Source: Pseudomonadota bacterium (GTDB lineage Bacteria; Pseudomonadota; Alphaproteobacteria; Rhizobiales; Devosiaceae). Taken from it: a stretch of DNA of 17,302 nt. The stretch is from contig JAEYXQ010000165.1 in NCBI GenBank assembly GCA_023431205.1, forward strand, positions 1 to 17,302, read 5' to 3'. The stretch's first letter is position 1; every line of letters starts with the position of its first letter. The notes beneath the pieces are model-generated. The model had not been told where the DNA came from. It saw only the letters and a program-made list of their open reading frames with translations, and did no database searches. Shown piece after piece: positions 1-6,649 of this stretch. The position numbers and the translations under genes were made by a program.

Positions 1-471
1 ATGGTAGTCGCCGCCGCGCTGCTCGAGCCAGATTTCTCCCGGCGGCGTCAGCTGTGCGGCCTGGCCCGGGGGAGTGGGGTAGAGGTCGCGGTTGATCTGC
101 GTGCTCACAGTTTCCAAGCCGATGCCGATCGCAAAACTTGCCAGGATCAGCGCCACCGTAGGCGCGCGCACCGTGCGCCAGATGGAGATGCCGCTGGCCT
201 TGATCACGGTCAGCTCGTGCCGGGCCTTGAGGTCGATCAGTCCCAGGATAGCGCCCATCAGCACCGTCACCGGCATGGTCTTGATCGTCCACTTCACCGC
301 GCTCATTGCCACCATCAGGATGGCCATGCCGAGGCCATGCTGCTCGGCGACATAGTTGAAGCGCCAGGTGTCGAGGGATTCCACCAGCGCGATCAGGCCG
401 TAAAAGACGAACAGGGTCACCCCGATACGGGCCGCCAGCCGCCGCAGCACCAGCCAGTCGATCCGGCTCAT
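1..471 (-). CDS. lptG: LPS export permease LptG (partial, N-terminal 157 residues)
   Basis: Inner-membrane permease subunit of the LptB2FG transporter, which extracts lipopolysaccharide from the inner membrane and feeds it to the periplasmic Lpt bridge. The visible part starts MSRIDWLVLRRLAARIG, continues into a first hydrophobic helix (about residues 16-30), and carries a second membrane region with the family-typical stretch TMPVTVLMGAILGLIDLKA followed by HELTVIKASGISIWR, the coupling-helix area that contacts LptB. A third hydrophobic helix (about residues 108-120) leads into the periplasmic domain. The ATG overlaps the lptF stop as ATGA (468-471), so the pair is translationally coupled. 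The 3' end lies outside the window. LptG rather than a second LptF is chosen from gene order and the PVTVLMGA/ELTVIKASG pattern. Family assignment is firm. Confidence 0.93.
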   Translation of the reverse strand, partial: MSRIDWLVLRRLAARIGVTLFVFYGLIALVESLDTWRFNYVAEQHGLGMAILMVAMSAVKWTIKTMPVTVLMGAILGLIDLKARHELTVIKASGISIWRTVRAPTVALILASFAIGIGLETVSTQINRDLYPTPPGQAAQLTPPGEIWLEQRGGDYH

Positions 472-1535
472 AGCGGCACCGCCGCCGGCACGTGGCGCGG
501 TCGGGTACGCCACAGCAGTACCGTGCCACCCACGACCAGCATGGCAAGCGCCCCCGTCGCCGTTCCGGCGGGGCTGTAGGCGCTCAGGCCGCGCTCTCCG
601 AAAGCGATCAGCAGCACCAGCGCCTCCATGGGCACCGGAATGCGCTGCCGCCGTCCGCTGGGGAAGGCGGACATTGCCAGCACCACCAGCACCATACCCG
701 CCACGCGCAGCCCCTCCGAGGCGCGATTCGCCAGCAGCAGCACCACGTCGTCGGACCAGCCGGTCGCCATTGCCTCCTGCACCAGTTCGAGGGTGTCGCG
801 TTCCATCATCGGGTTTACCGCAGCGAGCGGCTGGGAGAAGCTGTCGACGTCGATGTCGTAGCTGGCAAACGCGATCTCGGAGAACCGCCCGTCGGCCTCG
901 GTATATTCGAGCCGCCCGTTGCGCAGTTCGATCACATAGCGTTCGCCGTCGCTGGCAACGCGTGCCGATTCCGCGATGTAGGTGCGCCGCGTCTCCGGCG
1001 TGCGGCGATCGTCCGCGAAGAACTCCCGTATCTCGCCGCTGCCGGATCGCCCGCCGATCAGCAGCACCACACCGGGCGTGACCTGGGTGAAGCGGTTGGG
1101 CTTGAGCGTCGAACTCACCAGATCCGCTGCGACCGATGCGTTCAGCACGTTCAACCGCCGGTTCGCATAAGGCTCGACGAAGTTGGCGAGCAACAGCACT
1201 GCCACGATCCCCGCAGCCGCGATCAGCCCGGCTGCTCGCCACAGCGAAGGCAGCCCGTAGCTGGTGTGGATGATGTGGAGTTCATGACTCGCTTGCAGCA
1301 CCAACAGTGCGCGTGACAGGCCGATACCGACGCAGACATAGAAGAACGCGATGGCGAGCGGAGGCATGGTGAGCAAGGCTTGCACAGCCAGCACCTCAAC
1401 GCCCTGACCCTTGACGGACACGACGTCGAAGGCCCGGAGGCAGTTCACCAGCCAGAGCAGGAAGCAGACGATCCCGAACAGGATAATTGCATCCGTGGCG
1501 AACAGGCGCGCCAGATAGGAAGTCAGCCGCTTCAT
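468..1535 (-). CDS. lptF: LPS export permease LptF
   Basis: Second permease subunit of the LptB2FG lipopolysaccharide exporter in the inner membrane. The 355-residue protein has the expected plan: hydrophobic helices at about 14-31, 51-73 and 101-118, a periplasmic beta-rich domain at about 135-235, and C-terminal helices at about 276-291, 303-313 and 323-342. The segment SRALLVLQASHELHIIHTSY at 74-93 corresponds to the coupling region where the family keeps an E-L-x-x-x-x-x-G pattern. The ATG at 1535 is chosen because the protein then begins with the typical MKRLTSYLARLF amphipathic start; the open frame runs further upstream only as an antisense shadow of pepA. No strong ribosome site is visible; a GGAG lies about 15 nt upstream. 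It is somewhat short for the family (often 360-400 residues). lptG follows with a 4-bp overlap. Confidence 0.92.
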   Translation of the reverse strand: MKRLTSYLARLFATDAIILFGIVCFLLWLVNCLRAFDVVSVKGQGVEVLAVQALLTMPPLAIAFFYVCVGIGLSRALLVLQASHELHIIHTSYGLPSLWRAAGLIAAAGIVAVLLLANFVEPYANRRLNVLNASVAADLVSSTLKPNRFTQVTPGVVLLIGGRSGSGEIREFFADDRRTPETRRTYIAESARVASDGERYVIELRNGRLEYTEADGRFSEIAFASYDIDVDSFSQPLAAVNPMMERDTLELVQEAMATGWSDDVVLLLANRASEGLRVAGMVLVVLAMSAFPSGRRQRIPVPMEALVLLIAFGERGLSAYSPAGTATGALAMLVVGGTVLLWRTRPRHVPAAVPL

Positions 1536-1568
1536 GCCGTTCGTTGCACACTCCGCAGGAATGCGCGG

Positions 1569-1597
1569 ACCATGGGCAAGTTTTGTGGGGCAGGCAA
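1569..1597 (-). promoter_or_regulatory. Candidate sigma70-type promoter for lptF
   Basis: Read on the minus strand, TTGCCT (1597-1592) and CATGGT (1574-1569) are separated by exactly 17 bp, about 35-60 bp upstream of the lptF ATG. The -35 box is good and the -10 box matches only three of six consensus positions, so this is a tentative call. Confidence 0.35.
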
Positions 1598-1644
1598 GCG
1601 CCGCCGAACGTGAGAGATTGGCTTTGAACGTGTCTGTTGCGGGA

Positions 1645-1673
1645 TTGACGCGCGCCCTCAGAGGGCCAATCCT
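1645..1673 (+). promoter_or_regulatory. Candidate promoter for the pepA operon with internal dyad
   Basis: TTGACG (1645-1650) and AATCCT (1668-1673) are 17 bp apart, which would place the transcription start about 20 bp before the pepA ATG at 1701. The spacer contains the perfect dyad GCCCTC-A-GAGGGC (1654-1666), a possible operator. The hexamers and dyad are visible; their function is inferred. Confidence 0.45.
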
Positions 1674-1700
1674 GCCGCCGTTATCCTCTTTAGGCCCTTC

Positions 1701-3188
1701 ATGTCCCATACACTCGTCATCGAAGTCGCCGCGCTGGGCAGCGCCGCGGCCGCCACCACCGTCATCTATGCCGCAGAAGGCGCCGCCCCAGCAGTCGCTG
1801 GCGCTGCCATCTGGCAGGCCACCAACCTTGATTGGCAGACCACCGCAACCGCCGGTGCCTTCCGCGGCCGACAGGGTCAGGTGCTCGATCTTCTGGGCCA
1901 GGGCAGGGGGCGCCTGCTTGTACTCGGCAGCGGCAGCGGCCGCGCGAGCAGCGAGGCACCACTGTCGGCCTGGACCGACCGCGGTGGCTCGCTCCTGTCC
2001 AAGCTCGTCGGCGCACGGGTCGAGTCGGTGGACGTGGTGATCGATGAAGCCGGCGCCACCCCCGCCGCCATCGCCGAACTCGCCGCCGGGCTGCGTCTCC
2101 GCCACTACCGCTTCGACCGCTACCGGTCCGCCCGACCGGACGATCCGCCGGCGACCCTGCAGGTTACCCTACGCGTCGCTGATCCCGATGCCGTCCGCGC
2201 TGCCATGGCCAATCGCTTTGCCACGGTGGACGGGACCCTGCTGGCCCGCGACCTCATTCACGAACCGCCGAACCACCTCGGTCCGGTGGAGTTCGCAGAT
2301 CGCGCCGCCGACCTGCGCCAGCATGGAGTCGAGGTAGAAATTCTCGAGCCGGAGGCGCTGGCGGAACTCGGCATGAACGCCCTGCTGGCGGTGGCGCAGG
2401 GCTCCGAGCGCCCGGCCCGGTTCGTTGTCATGCAATGGCGGGGCGGCAAGGCTGGCGATGCCCCGCTCGCCTTTGTCGGCAAGGGCGTCGTCTTCGATAC
2501 CGGCGGCATCTCCATCAAGCCCGCCGCCAACATGGAAGACATGAAAGGCGACATGGGCGGCGCCGCAGCCGTTACCGGCCTCATGCTGGCGCTCGCCGGC
2601 CGCAAGGCTCCGGTCAACGCCGTTGGCGTCATCGGCATCGTCGAGAACATGCCATCCGGCCGCGCCATGCGCCCCGGAGACATCCTCAAGGCGATGAGCG
2701 GCACCACCATCGAGGTCGTCAACACCGATGCCGAGGGCCGCCTCGTCCTCGCCGATGCACTCTGGTACACGCAGGACCGCTTCAAGCCGCGCTTCATGAT
2801 CAACCTCGCAACGCTCACCGGAGCCATCATGGTGGCCCTCGGGCACGAGCATGCGGGCCTGTTCAGCAACAGCGACGAACTCGCCGGCCAGTTGCTCCAG
2901 TCCGGTCTTGCCAGCAACGACAAGCTCTGGCGGATGCCGCTCTCCCCCGGCTACGACAAGCTGATCGAATCCCGCTTCGCCGACATCAAGAACTCCGGCG
3001 GTCGCCCCGGCGGCTCCATCACTGCCGCCCAGTTCCTGCAGCGTTTCGTCAACGGCGTCCCGTGGGCCCATCTCGACATCGCCGGCACTGCCTTCGGCGG
3101 CTCCCCCAGCGAAACCAACAGCAGTTGGGCATCCGGCTTCGGGGTGGCGCTGCTCGACCGGCTGGTGCGGGATCACTACGAGAAATAG
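1701..3188 (+). CDS. pepA: Leucyl aminopeptidase family protein (peptidase M17)
   Basis: Cytosolic di-metal aminopeptidase that removes N-terminal residues from peptides during protein turnover. At 495 residues it has the normal length. The N-terminal macro-like domain (about 1-165) is poorly conserved as usual, and the C-terminal catalytic domain is complete: GKGVVFDTGGISIK at 260-273, MKGDMGGAA at 281-289 and NTDAEGRL at 341-348. Expected metal ligands are K261, D266, D284, D343 and E345, with catalytic K273 and R347; their spacing equals that of bovine lens aminopeptidase (K250, D255, D273, D332, E334, K262, R336). It starts at ATG 1701, is divergent from lptF, and is followed 2 bp later by a GNAT gene. 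Some M17 proteins also bind DNA; nothing in the sequence shows whether this one does. Confidence 0.96.
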   Translation: MSHTLVIEVAALGSAAAATTVIYAAEGAAPAVAGAAIWQATNLDWQTTATAGAFRGRQGQVLDLLGQGRGRLLVLGSGSGRASSEAPLSAWTDRGGSLLSKLVGARVESVDVVIDEAGATPAAIAELAAGLRLRHYRFDRYRSARPDDPPATLQVTLRVADPDAVRAAMANRFATVDGTLLARDLIHEPPNHLGPVEFADRAADLRQHGVEVEILEPEALAELGMNALLAVAQGSERPARFVVMQWRGGKAGDAPLAFVGKGVVFDTGGISIKPAANMEDMKGDMGGAAAVTGLMLALAGRKAPVNAVGVIGIVENMPSGRAMRPGDILKAMSGTTIEVVNTDAEGRLVLADALWYTQDRFKPRFMINLATLTGAIMVALGHEHAGLFSNSDELAGQLLQSGLASNDKLWRMPLSPGYDKLIESRFADIKNSGGRPGGSITAAQFLQRFVNGVPWAHLDIAGTAFGGSPSETNSSWASGFGVALLDRLVRDHYEK

Positions 3189-3190
3189 CG

Positions 3191-3727
3191 ATGTCCAGCG
3201 CGCCGATCCTCATCCGCCCGATCCAGCATGGCGACATCCCCGCCTACTGGACTGCCTTGGATGCGGTGGCGCGCGAACGCCGTTTTTTTAGCTGGGAGCA
3301 GGGGCCTCCGCTGCCGGGCACCGCCACCTTCGTGGCCGAGAACATCGAGTGGGGCAATCCGCACGTGGTCGCGCTGGACGATGACCATCTGGTGGGCTGG
3401 TGCGACATCGTCCGGCAGAAGCGTGTCTTCGATCATGTCGGCGTTCTCGGCATGGGCATTGTCGCTACCCATCGCGGCCGCGGCATCGGCCGCCAGCTCA
3501 TGGCGCGCGCCATCGAGCTTGCCTGGCAGCACGGGTTCAAGCGGGTGGAGCTCGACGTCTTCGCCACCAACCTCACCGCCATACGCCTTTACGAGCAGTT
3601 CGGCTTCCGCCTCGAAGGCACCAGGCGCCTCGCGGCGCGCCTCGAGGATGACCTGGTGGACGTCCACGGCATGGGCCTGCTTGCTCCCGGGCTCAGCGCC
3701 GACGAGCCCCCTCGCGGCCCGGTTTGA
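3191..3727 (+). CDS. GNAT family N-acetyltransferase
   Basis: Probable acetyl-CoA-dependent N-acetyltransferase of 178 residues; the substrate cannot be read from the sequence. Motif A is clear at about 87-104 (GMGIVATHRGRGIGRQLM), containing the pyrophosphate-binding R-G-R-G-I-G at 95-100. Motif B follows with N127, Y134 and the Y-E-Q-F-G-F segment at 134-139, as in RimI/PhnO-like enzymes. The N-terminus (ILIRPIQHGDIPAYW) is the standard first strand and helix. The ATG lies 2 bp after the pepA stop, so it is probably expressed by reinitiation or coupling from pepA, and holC begins 19 bp downstream. The resemblance is to general small-molecule or protein N-acetyltransferases; I would not assign a substrate. 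Confidence 0.9.
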   Translation: MSSAPILIRPIQHGDIPAYWTALDAVARERRFFSWEQGPPLPGTATFVAENIEWGNPHVVALDDDHLVGWCDIVRQKRVFDHVGVLGMGIVATHRGRGIGRQLMARAIELAWQHGFKRVELDVFATNLTAIRLYEQFGFRLEGTRRLAARLEDDLVDVHGMGLLAPGLSADEPPRGPV

Positions 3728-3746
3728 AACCGGCTACGGTGGCGCA

Positions 3747-4193
3747 ATGGCCGACGTCCTCTTCTACCATCTCGAAGCCAAGCCACTCGAAGCGGTGATT
3801 CCGCAACTGCTGGAAAAGACCCTCGAACGCGGCTGGCGCGCCGTGGTGGAGGTCGGCTCCACCGAGCGGGCCGAGGCGCTCGATTCCCACCTCTGGACCT
3901 GGCGCGACGACAGCTTCCTCCCCCACGCCATCGCCGGTGAAGACACGGATCCGCACCAGCCCATCCTGCTCACCACCGGGTCGGAAAACCCCAACGGCGC
4001 CGCCGTGCGCTTCTTCGTTGACCGCGCCGTGCCGCAATCGGCCGAGGGCTACGAACGCATCGTCTACATGTTCTCCGGCCACGATCCCGACGCCGTTGCC
4101 GAGGCGCGCGACGCCTGGCGCCGCCTGCGCGAGGGCAACGCCGTCACCTATTGGCAGCAGGAGCCCGACGGCCGCTGGGTCAAGAAGGCATGA
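3747..4193 (+). CDS. holC: DNA polymerase III chi subunit (HolC)
   Basis: Chi subunit of the DNA polymerase III clamp-loader complex, which connects the loader (through psi in enterobacteria) to single-strand DNA-binding protein. The 148-residue product shows the family pattern: an N-terminal VLFYHLEAKPLEAVIPQLLEKT, the central W-R-A-V-V-E-V strand, LDSHLWTWRDDSFLPHAIA at about 48-66, QPILLTTG at about 74-81, and a C-terminal Y-W-Q-Q-E-P-D-G-R-W segment. The length matches the family (about 140-150). In alphaproteobacteria holC often lies just downstream of pepA, which supports the call. Its stop overlaps the next start as ATGA (4190-4193). The ATG at 3747 is chosen because it begins the conserved first strand. 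Confidence 0.95.
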   Translation: MADVLFYHLEAKPLEAVIPQLLEKTLERGWRAVVEVGSTERAEALDSHLWTWRDDSFLPHAIAGEDTDPHQPILLTTGSENPNGAAVRFFVDRAVPQSAEGYERIVYMFSGHDPDAVAEARDAWRRLREGNAVTYWQQEPDGRWVKKA

Positions 4194-4807
4194 CGCCGGA
4201 CCTTTCCGCCCCCAGTCGCCACAAGCTCCACGAAGACCTCTTCGCCATGCTGATCGGCACCACGCTGGTGGCGCTCGGCATCGTCTTTTACGCCGAGGTG
4301 ACGCTGACCACCGGCAGTTCCGCCGGCCTGGCGCTGCTGCTGCAATACGTCACCGGCATCCCCTTCGGTTTGCTGTTCTTCCTGATCAACCTGCCGTTCT
4401 ACGTGCTGGCCATCCTGCGCATGGGCTGGCCCTTCGCGATCAAAACTTTCGCCTGCGTCGCCCTGGTGTCGCTGTTCACCACCCAATTCCCGCTCTGGCT
4501 CGACATCTCCGGCATCGAGCCCCTCTTCGCGGCGCTGGTCGGGGGAGGGCTGATGGGGCTCGGCATCCTGTCGCTGTTCCGGCACAAGGCCAGCGTCGGC
4601 GGCATCAACATCCTGGCGCTCTACCTGCAGGACAATTTCGGCATCCGCGCCGGCTGGTTCCAGCTCGGCGTCGATGCGGTGATCCTGGTCTTAGCCTTCT
4701 TCGTGCTGCCGGTGGATCGCGTCCTCTACTCGATCCTCGGCGCCGTGATGCTCAACCTCATCATCGGCCTCAACCATCGCCCCGGCCGCTACATCGGCTT
4801 CAGCTAG
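4190..4807 (+). CDS. YitT family (DUF161) membrane protein
   Basis: Polytopic inner-membrane protein of 205 residues whose family function is not established. Hydrophobic segments lie at about 17-36, 57-77, 82-102, 111-130, 155-173 and 179-193. YitT-type signatures are TTGSSAGLALLL near residues 40-51 and SVGGINILALYL near 135-146, both glycine-rich half-repeats of the family. It lacks the C-terminal soluble DUF2179 domain found in many Firmicute YitT proteins, as is usual for proteobacterial members. The ATG overlaps the holC stop by 4 bp, so it is translated from the pepA operon. Its 3' end overlaps the convergent DUF1697 gene by 8 bp, leaving no room for a terminator between them. The family call is good; transport of an unknown substrate is only a guess. 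Confidence 0.88.
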   Translation: MTPDLSAPSRHKLHEDLFAMLIGTTLVALGIVFYAEVTLTTGSSAGLALLLQYVTGIPFGLLFFLINLPFYVLAILRMGWPFAIKTFACVALVSLFTTQFPLWLDISGIEPLFAALVGGGLMGLGILSLFRHKASVGGINILALYLQDNFGIRAGWFQLGVDAVILVLAFFVLPVDRVLYSILGAVMLNLIIGLNHRPGRYIGFS

Positions 4808-5309
4808 CCGCCAGTTCCGCCAGCTTGCGCACGCTGTTCATGTTGCGAGCCGTGCCATTCCTCGCCGCCGGAATGGCCAGCTTCGACCGCCCCATGCCGG
4901 ACCCATACCAGACATAGATCTCGCGCCTGCCGAGCATGACCTCTTCGTCCTCGGCCTTGTTCTTGATGGCGTCGAGCGCATTCTTGTCCGGCGCCTCGTC
5001 GAGAAAGATCGCCACCGCGAACTTGTCCTCCCGCTCCGGCCATGGGTTGCCCGCAAGCACCGCCGCCATCTCCGCGCCGTCACGCACCAGCACCGCGATT
5101 GGGCGCCCCACCAGTTCGGCAAGTCGTCGCTCCAGCTCCCGCTTCACCTCGGGCTCGCTCCGGTCGGTCGAGAACACGGCGTTGCCGCTGTTGACGTAGG
5201 TCACCACCTCCGCAAACCCCGCCTCGGTGCAGATGCGCTTGAGATCGGCCATGGGCACCTTGACGCCGCCGACATTGACCCCGCGCAGCAGTGCCACCAG
5301 CCGCCGCAT
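4800..5309 (-). CDS. DUF1697 family protein
   Basis: Soluble protein of 169 residues in the DUF1697 family, whose biochemical role is unknown. The hallmark LLRGVNVGG at residues 7-15 is present, followed by TYVNSGNAVF at about 37-46 and the C-terminal I-Y-V-W-Y-G-S-G-M-G-R-S-K-L segment and N-G-T-A-R-N motif that end almost all members. Length is typical (about 170-180). Its ATG shares one base with the stop of the upstream DUF4344 gene (TGATG), so the two are translationally coupled. The 3' end overlaps the convergent yitT-like gene. The link with a secreted metallopeptidase gives no obvious functional clue. Confidence 0.92.
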   Translation of the reverse strand: MRRLVALLRGVNVGGVKVPMADLKRICTEAGFAEVVTYVNSGNAVFSTDRSEPEVKRELERRLAELVGRPIAVLVRDGAEMAAVLAGNPWPEREDKFAVAIFLDEAPDKNALDAIKNKAEDEEVMLGRREIYVWYGSGMGRSKLAIPAARNGTARNMNSVRKLAELAAS

Positions 5310-6142
5310 CACTTGCGCTTCTTCCCGCCGCTGCCCGCCGCCGCCTGGTGATCGGCCAGCCACAGGTCCATGTAGTCCTGCATCAGTTCGTAGCAGAAGA
5401 TCACTTCCACTGTGTCCGGGTCGTAGAAGGCGTTGGGCTCGCCGCACCTTTTCGCGTTGAACTCCACCGCCTCGGGCAGGCTGAACCGGGTGCGCAGCTC
5501 CTCCGCCACCTGCTCGAACACCCCGCTGGATCGGAACGCGCTGGCGGCTGCCTTCAGGCGTCCGCCCACCTCGTGGTAGGTCACGGTCACCTCGGTGCCG
5601 ACATGCTTGGCCTTGCGCCCCACGCCGAGCAGCCCGCGCAGGCTCCGGTCCACCGTTTCCCAGTCGAAATAGCAGCTGTCCTGCCGGTCCCGGTCCATGC
5701 GGTATTGGTTGGCGATTGGCCGGAACACGCCGACATTGCTGCCCACCATCAGGCACACGATCTGGAACGAGCGCTGCCGGTCGAGGCTGTGGGCGGCATA
5801 GAAGTCCGAGTCATAGCCGCCGCTGTTGTAGGCCCTTCCGGAGAGCTGCCAGCCGCGCGCTGCGTCCGTCAGCGCCGTTTCCGCCTGCGGTGTCCGCTTG
5901 TTGAGGAGGATCCAGCTGGCCATGTTGTCCGCCGCGTCCTCCTCCCGGCCGAGGATCGGCAGCTCCATCTGGTCGAAGATCAGGTGGCCGAGCTCATGGT
6001 AGAGCACGAACAGGCTGTTGTTCTTGGCAAACCGCTGCTGCTCCATGCGCTCGACCTTGCCCAGCTCCTGCGCCGTGGCGCCGCCCACAAGGATCAGGAT
6101 GGCTGCCAGCGCAGCGGAGACCTTCGACGCAAGGGGGCGCAT
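5309..6142 (-). CDS. DUF4344 putative secreted metallopeptidase
   Basis: Predicted exported zinc protein of 277 residues. With the ATG at 6142 it begins with a clear signal peptide (MRPLASKVSAALAAILILVG, cleavage probable near A24-Q25), which is why this start is preferred over ATGs 45-48 bp upstream that would place polar residues before the signal. A zinc-binding HELGH lies at 49-53, followed by GREEDAADNMA at about 65-74, where a glutamate probably supplies the third ligand as in gluzincins. Four downstream cysteines (in IVCLM, DSCYF, KRCGE, FCYEL) could form disulfides in the periplasm. The C-terminus is a short lysine-rich tail. DUF4344 is annotated as putative metallopeptidase in general; activity and substrate are unproven. 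It sits 78 bp after the cupin gene and is coupled to the DUF1697 gene. Confidence 0.85.
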   Translation of the reverse strand: MRPLASKVSAALAAILILVGGATAQELGKVERMEQQRFAKNNSLFVLYHELGHLIFDQMELPILGREEDAADNMASWILLNKRTPQAETALTDAARGWQLSGRAYNSGGYDSDFYAAHSLDRQRSFQIVCLMVGSNVGVFRPIANQYRMDRDRQDSCYFDWETVDRSLRGLLGVGRKAKHVGTEVTVTYHEVGGRLKAAASAFRSSGVFEQVAEELRTRFSLPEAVEFNAKRCGEPNAFYDPDTVEVIFCYELMQDYMDLWLADHQAAAGSGGKKRK

Positions 6143-6220
6143 GGGGAACTTCTGGTGATCGACGGCGCCAGCAAATGGTACCGCCATCAAGCTGTCAACG
6201 CCCGTTCATGGGACCAGGGG

Positions 6221-6649
6221 CTACTGACCCGGCTCCCAGCCCGGCTCGGCCAGCTGAAACCCGGAGAACCGGAACCCCGGCGCCACCGTGCAGCCGACCA
6301 GCGTCCAGTCTCCGGCGCTCTCTGCTGCCTGCCAGGCGTCGCGCGGCACCACCACCTGCGGCCGCTCCCCCTGGTCGAGATCGCCCCCCAGCCGATGCTC
6401 GTCCACGCTGCGCCCGTCCGAAATCCGCAGCTTCAGCGGCGCTCCGGCATACCAGTGCCACACCTCGACGGAGTCCACCCGGTGCCAGTGCGAACGGTCG
6501 CCGGCCTCGAGCAGGTAGTAGATCGCGGTGGAGTGCGCGCGACCGTCGGCCCCGGTGCGGTCCTCGAACGTCTGGGCATACCAGCCGCCTTCGGGATGAC
6601 GCTGCATCCCGAGGGTGAAAATCACATCCTTGGCGGCGAGCCTGCTCAT
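6221..6649 (-). CDS. Cupin domain protein, DUF985 (Cupin_5) family
   Basis: Small cytosolic beta-barrel protein of 142 residues. The DUF985 signature HPEGGWYAQTF at 18-28 is clear, followed by STAIYYLLEAGDRSHWHRVD (40-59) and EVWHWYAG (62-69), which carry likely metal-facing histidines H54, H56 and H65, and the closing strand PGFRFSGFQLA near 124-134. Length is normal for the family. The start ATG overlaps the stop of the ABC-F gene as ATGA (6646-6649), so it is co-translated with it; this start also removes a 14-residue extension inside the ABC-F frame. Family function is uncertain; some relatives have been linked to sugar epimerase-like folds, but no reaction should be assigned here. Confidence 0.9.
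   Translation of the reverse strand: MSRLAAKDVIFTLGMQRHPEGGWYAQTFEDRTGADGRAHSTAIYYLLEAGDRSHWHRVDSVEVWHWYAGAPLKLRISDGRSVDEHRLGGDLDQGERPQVVVPRDAWQAAESAGDWTLVGCTVAPGFRFSGFQLAEPGWEPGQ

Noticed and set aside
1536..2105. N-terminal extension of LptF into pepA
   Set aside because: The extra residues are low-complexity, lie antisense to pepA, and have no permease features; the family start is at 1535.
2169..3176. Open frame of 335 codons antisense to pepA
   Set aside because: It is covered entirely by the well-conserved M17 catalytic region on the plus strand.
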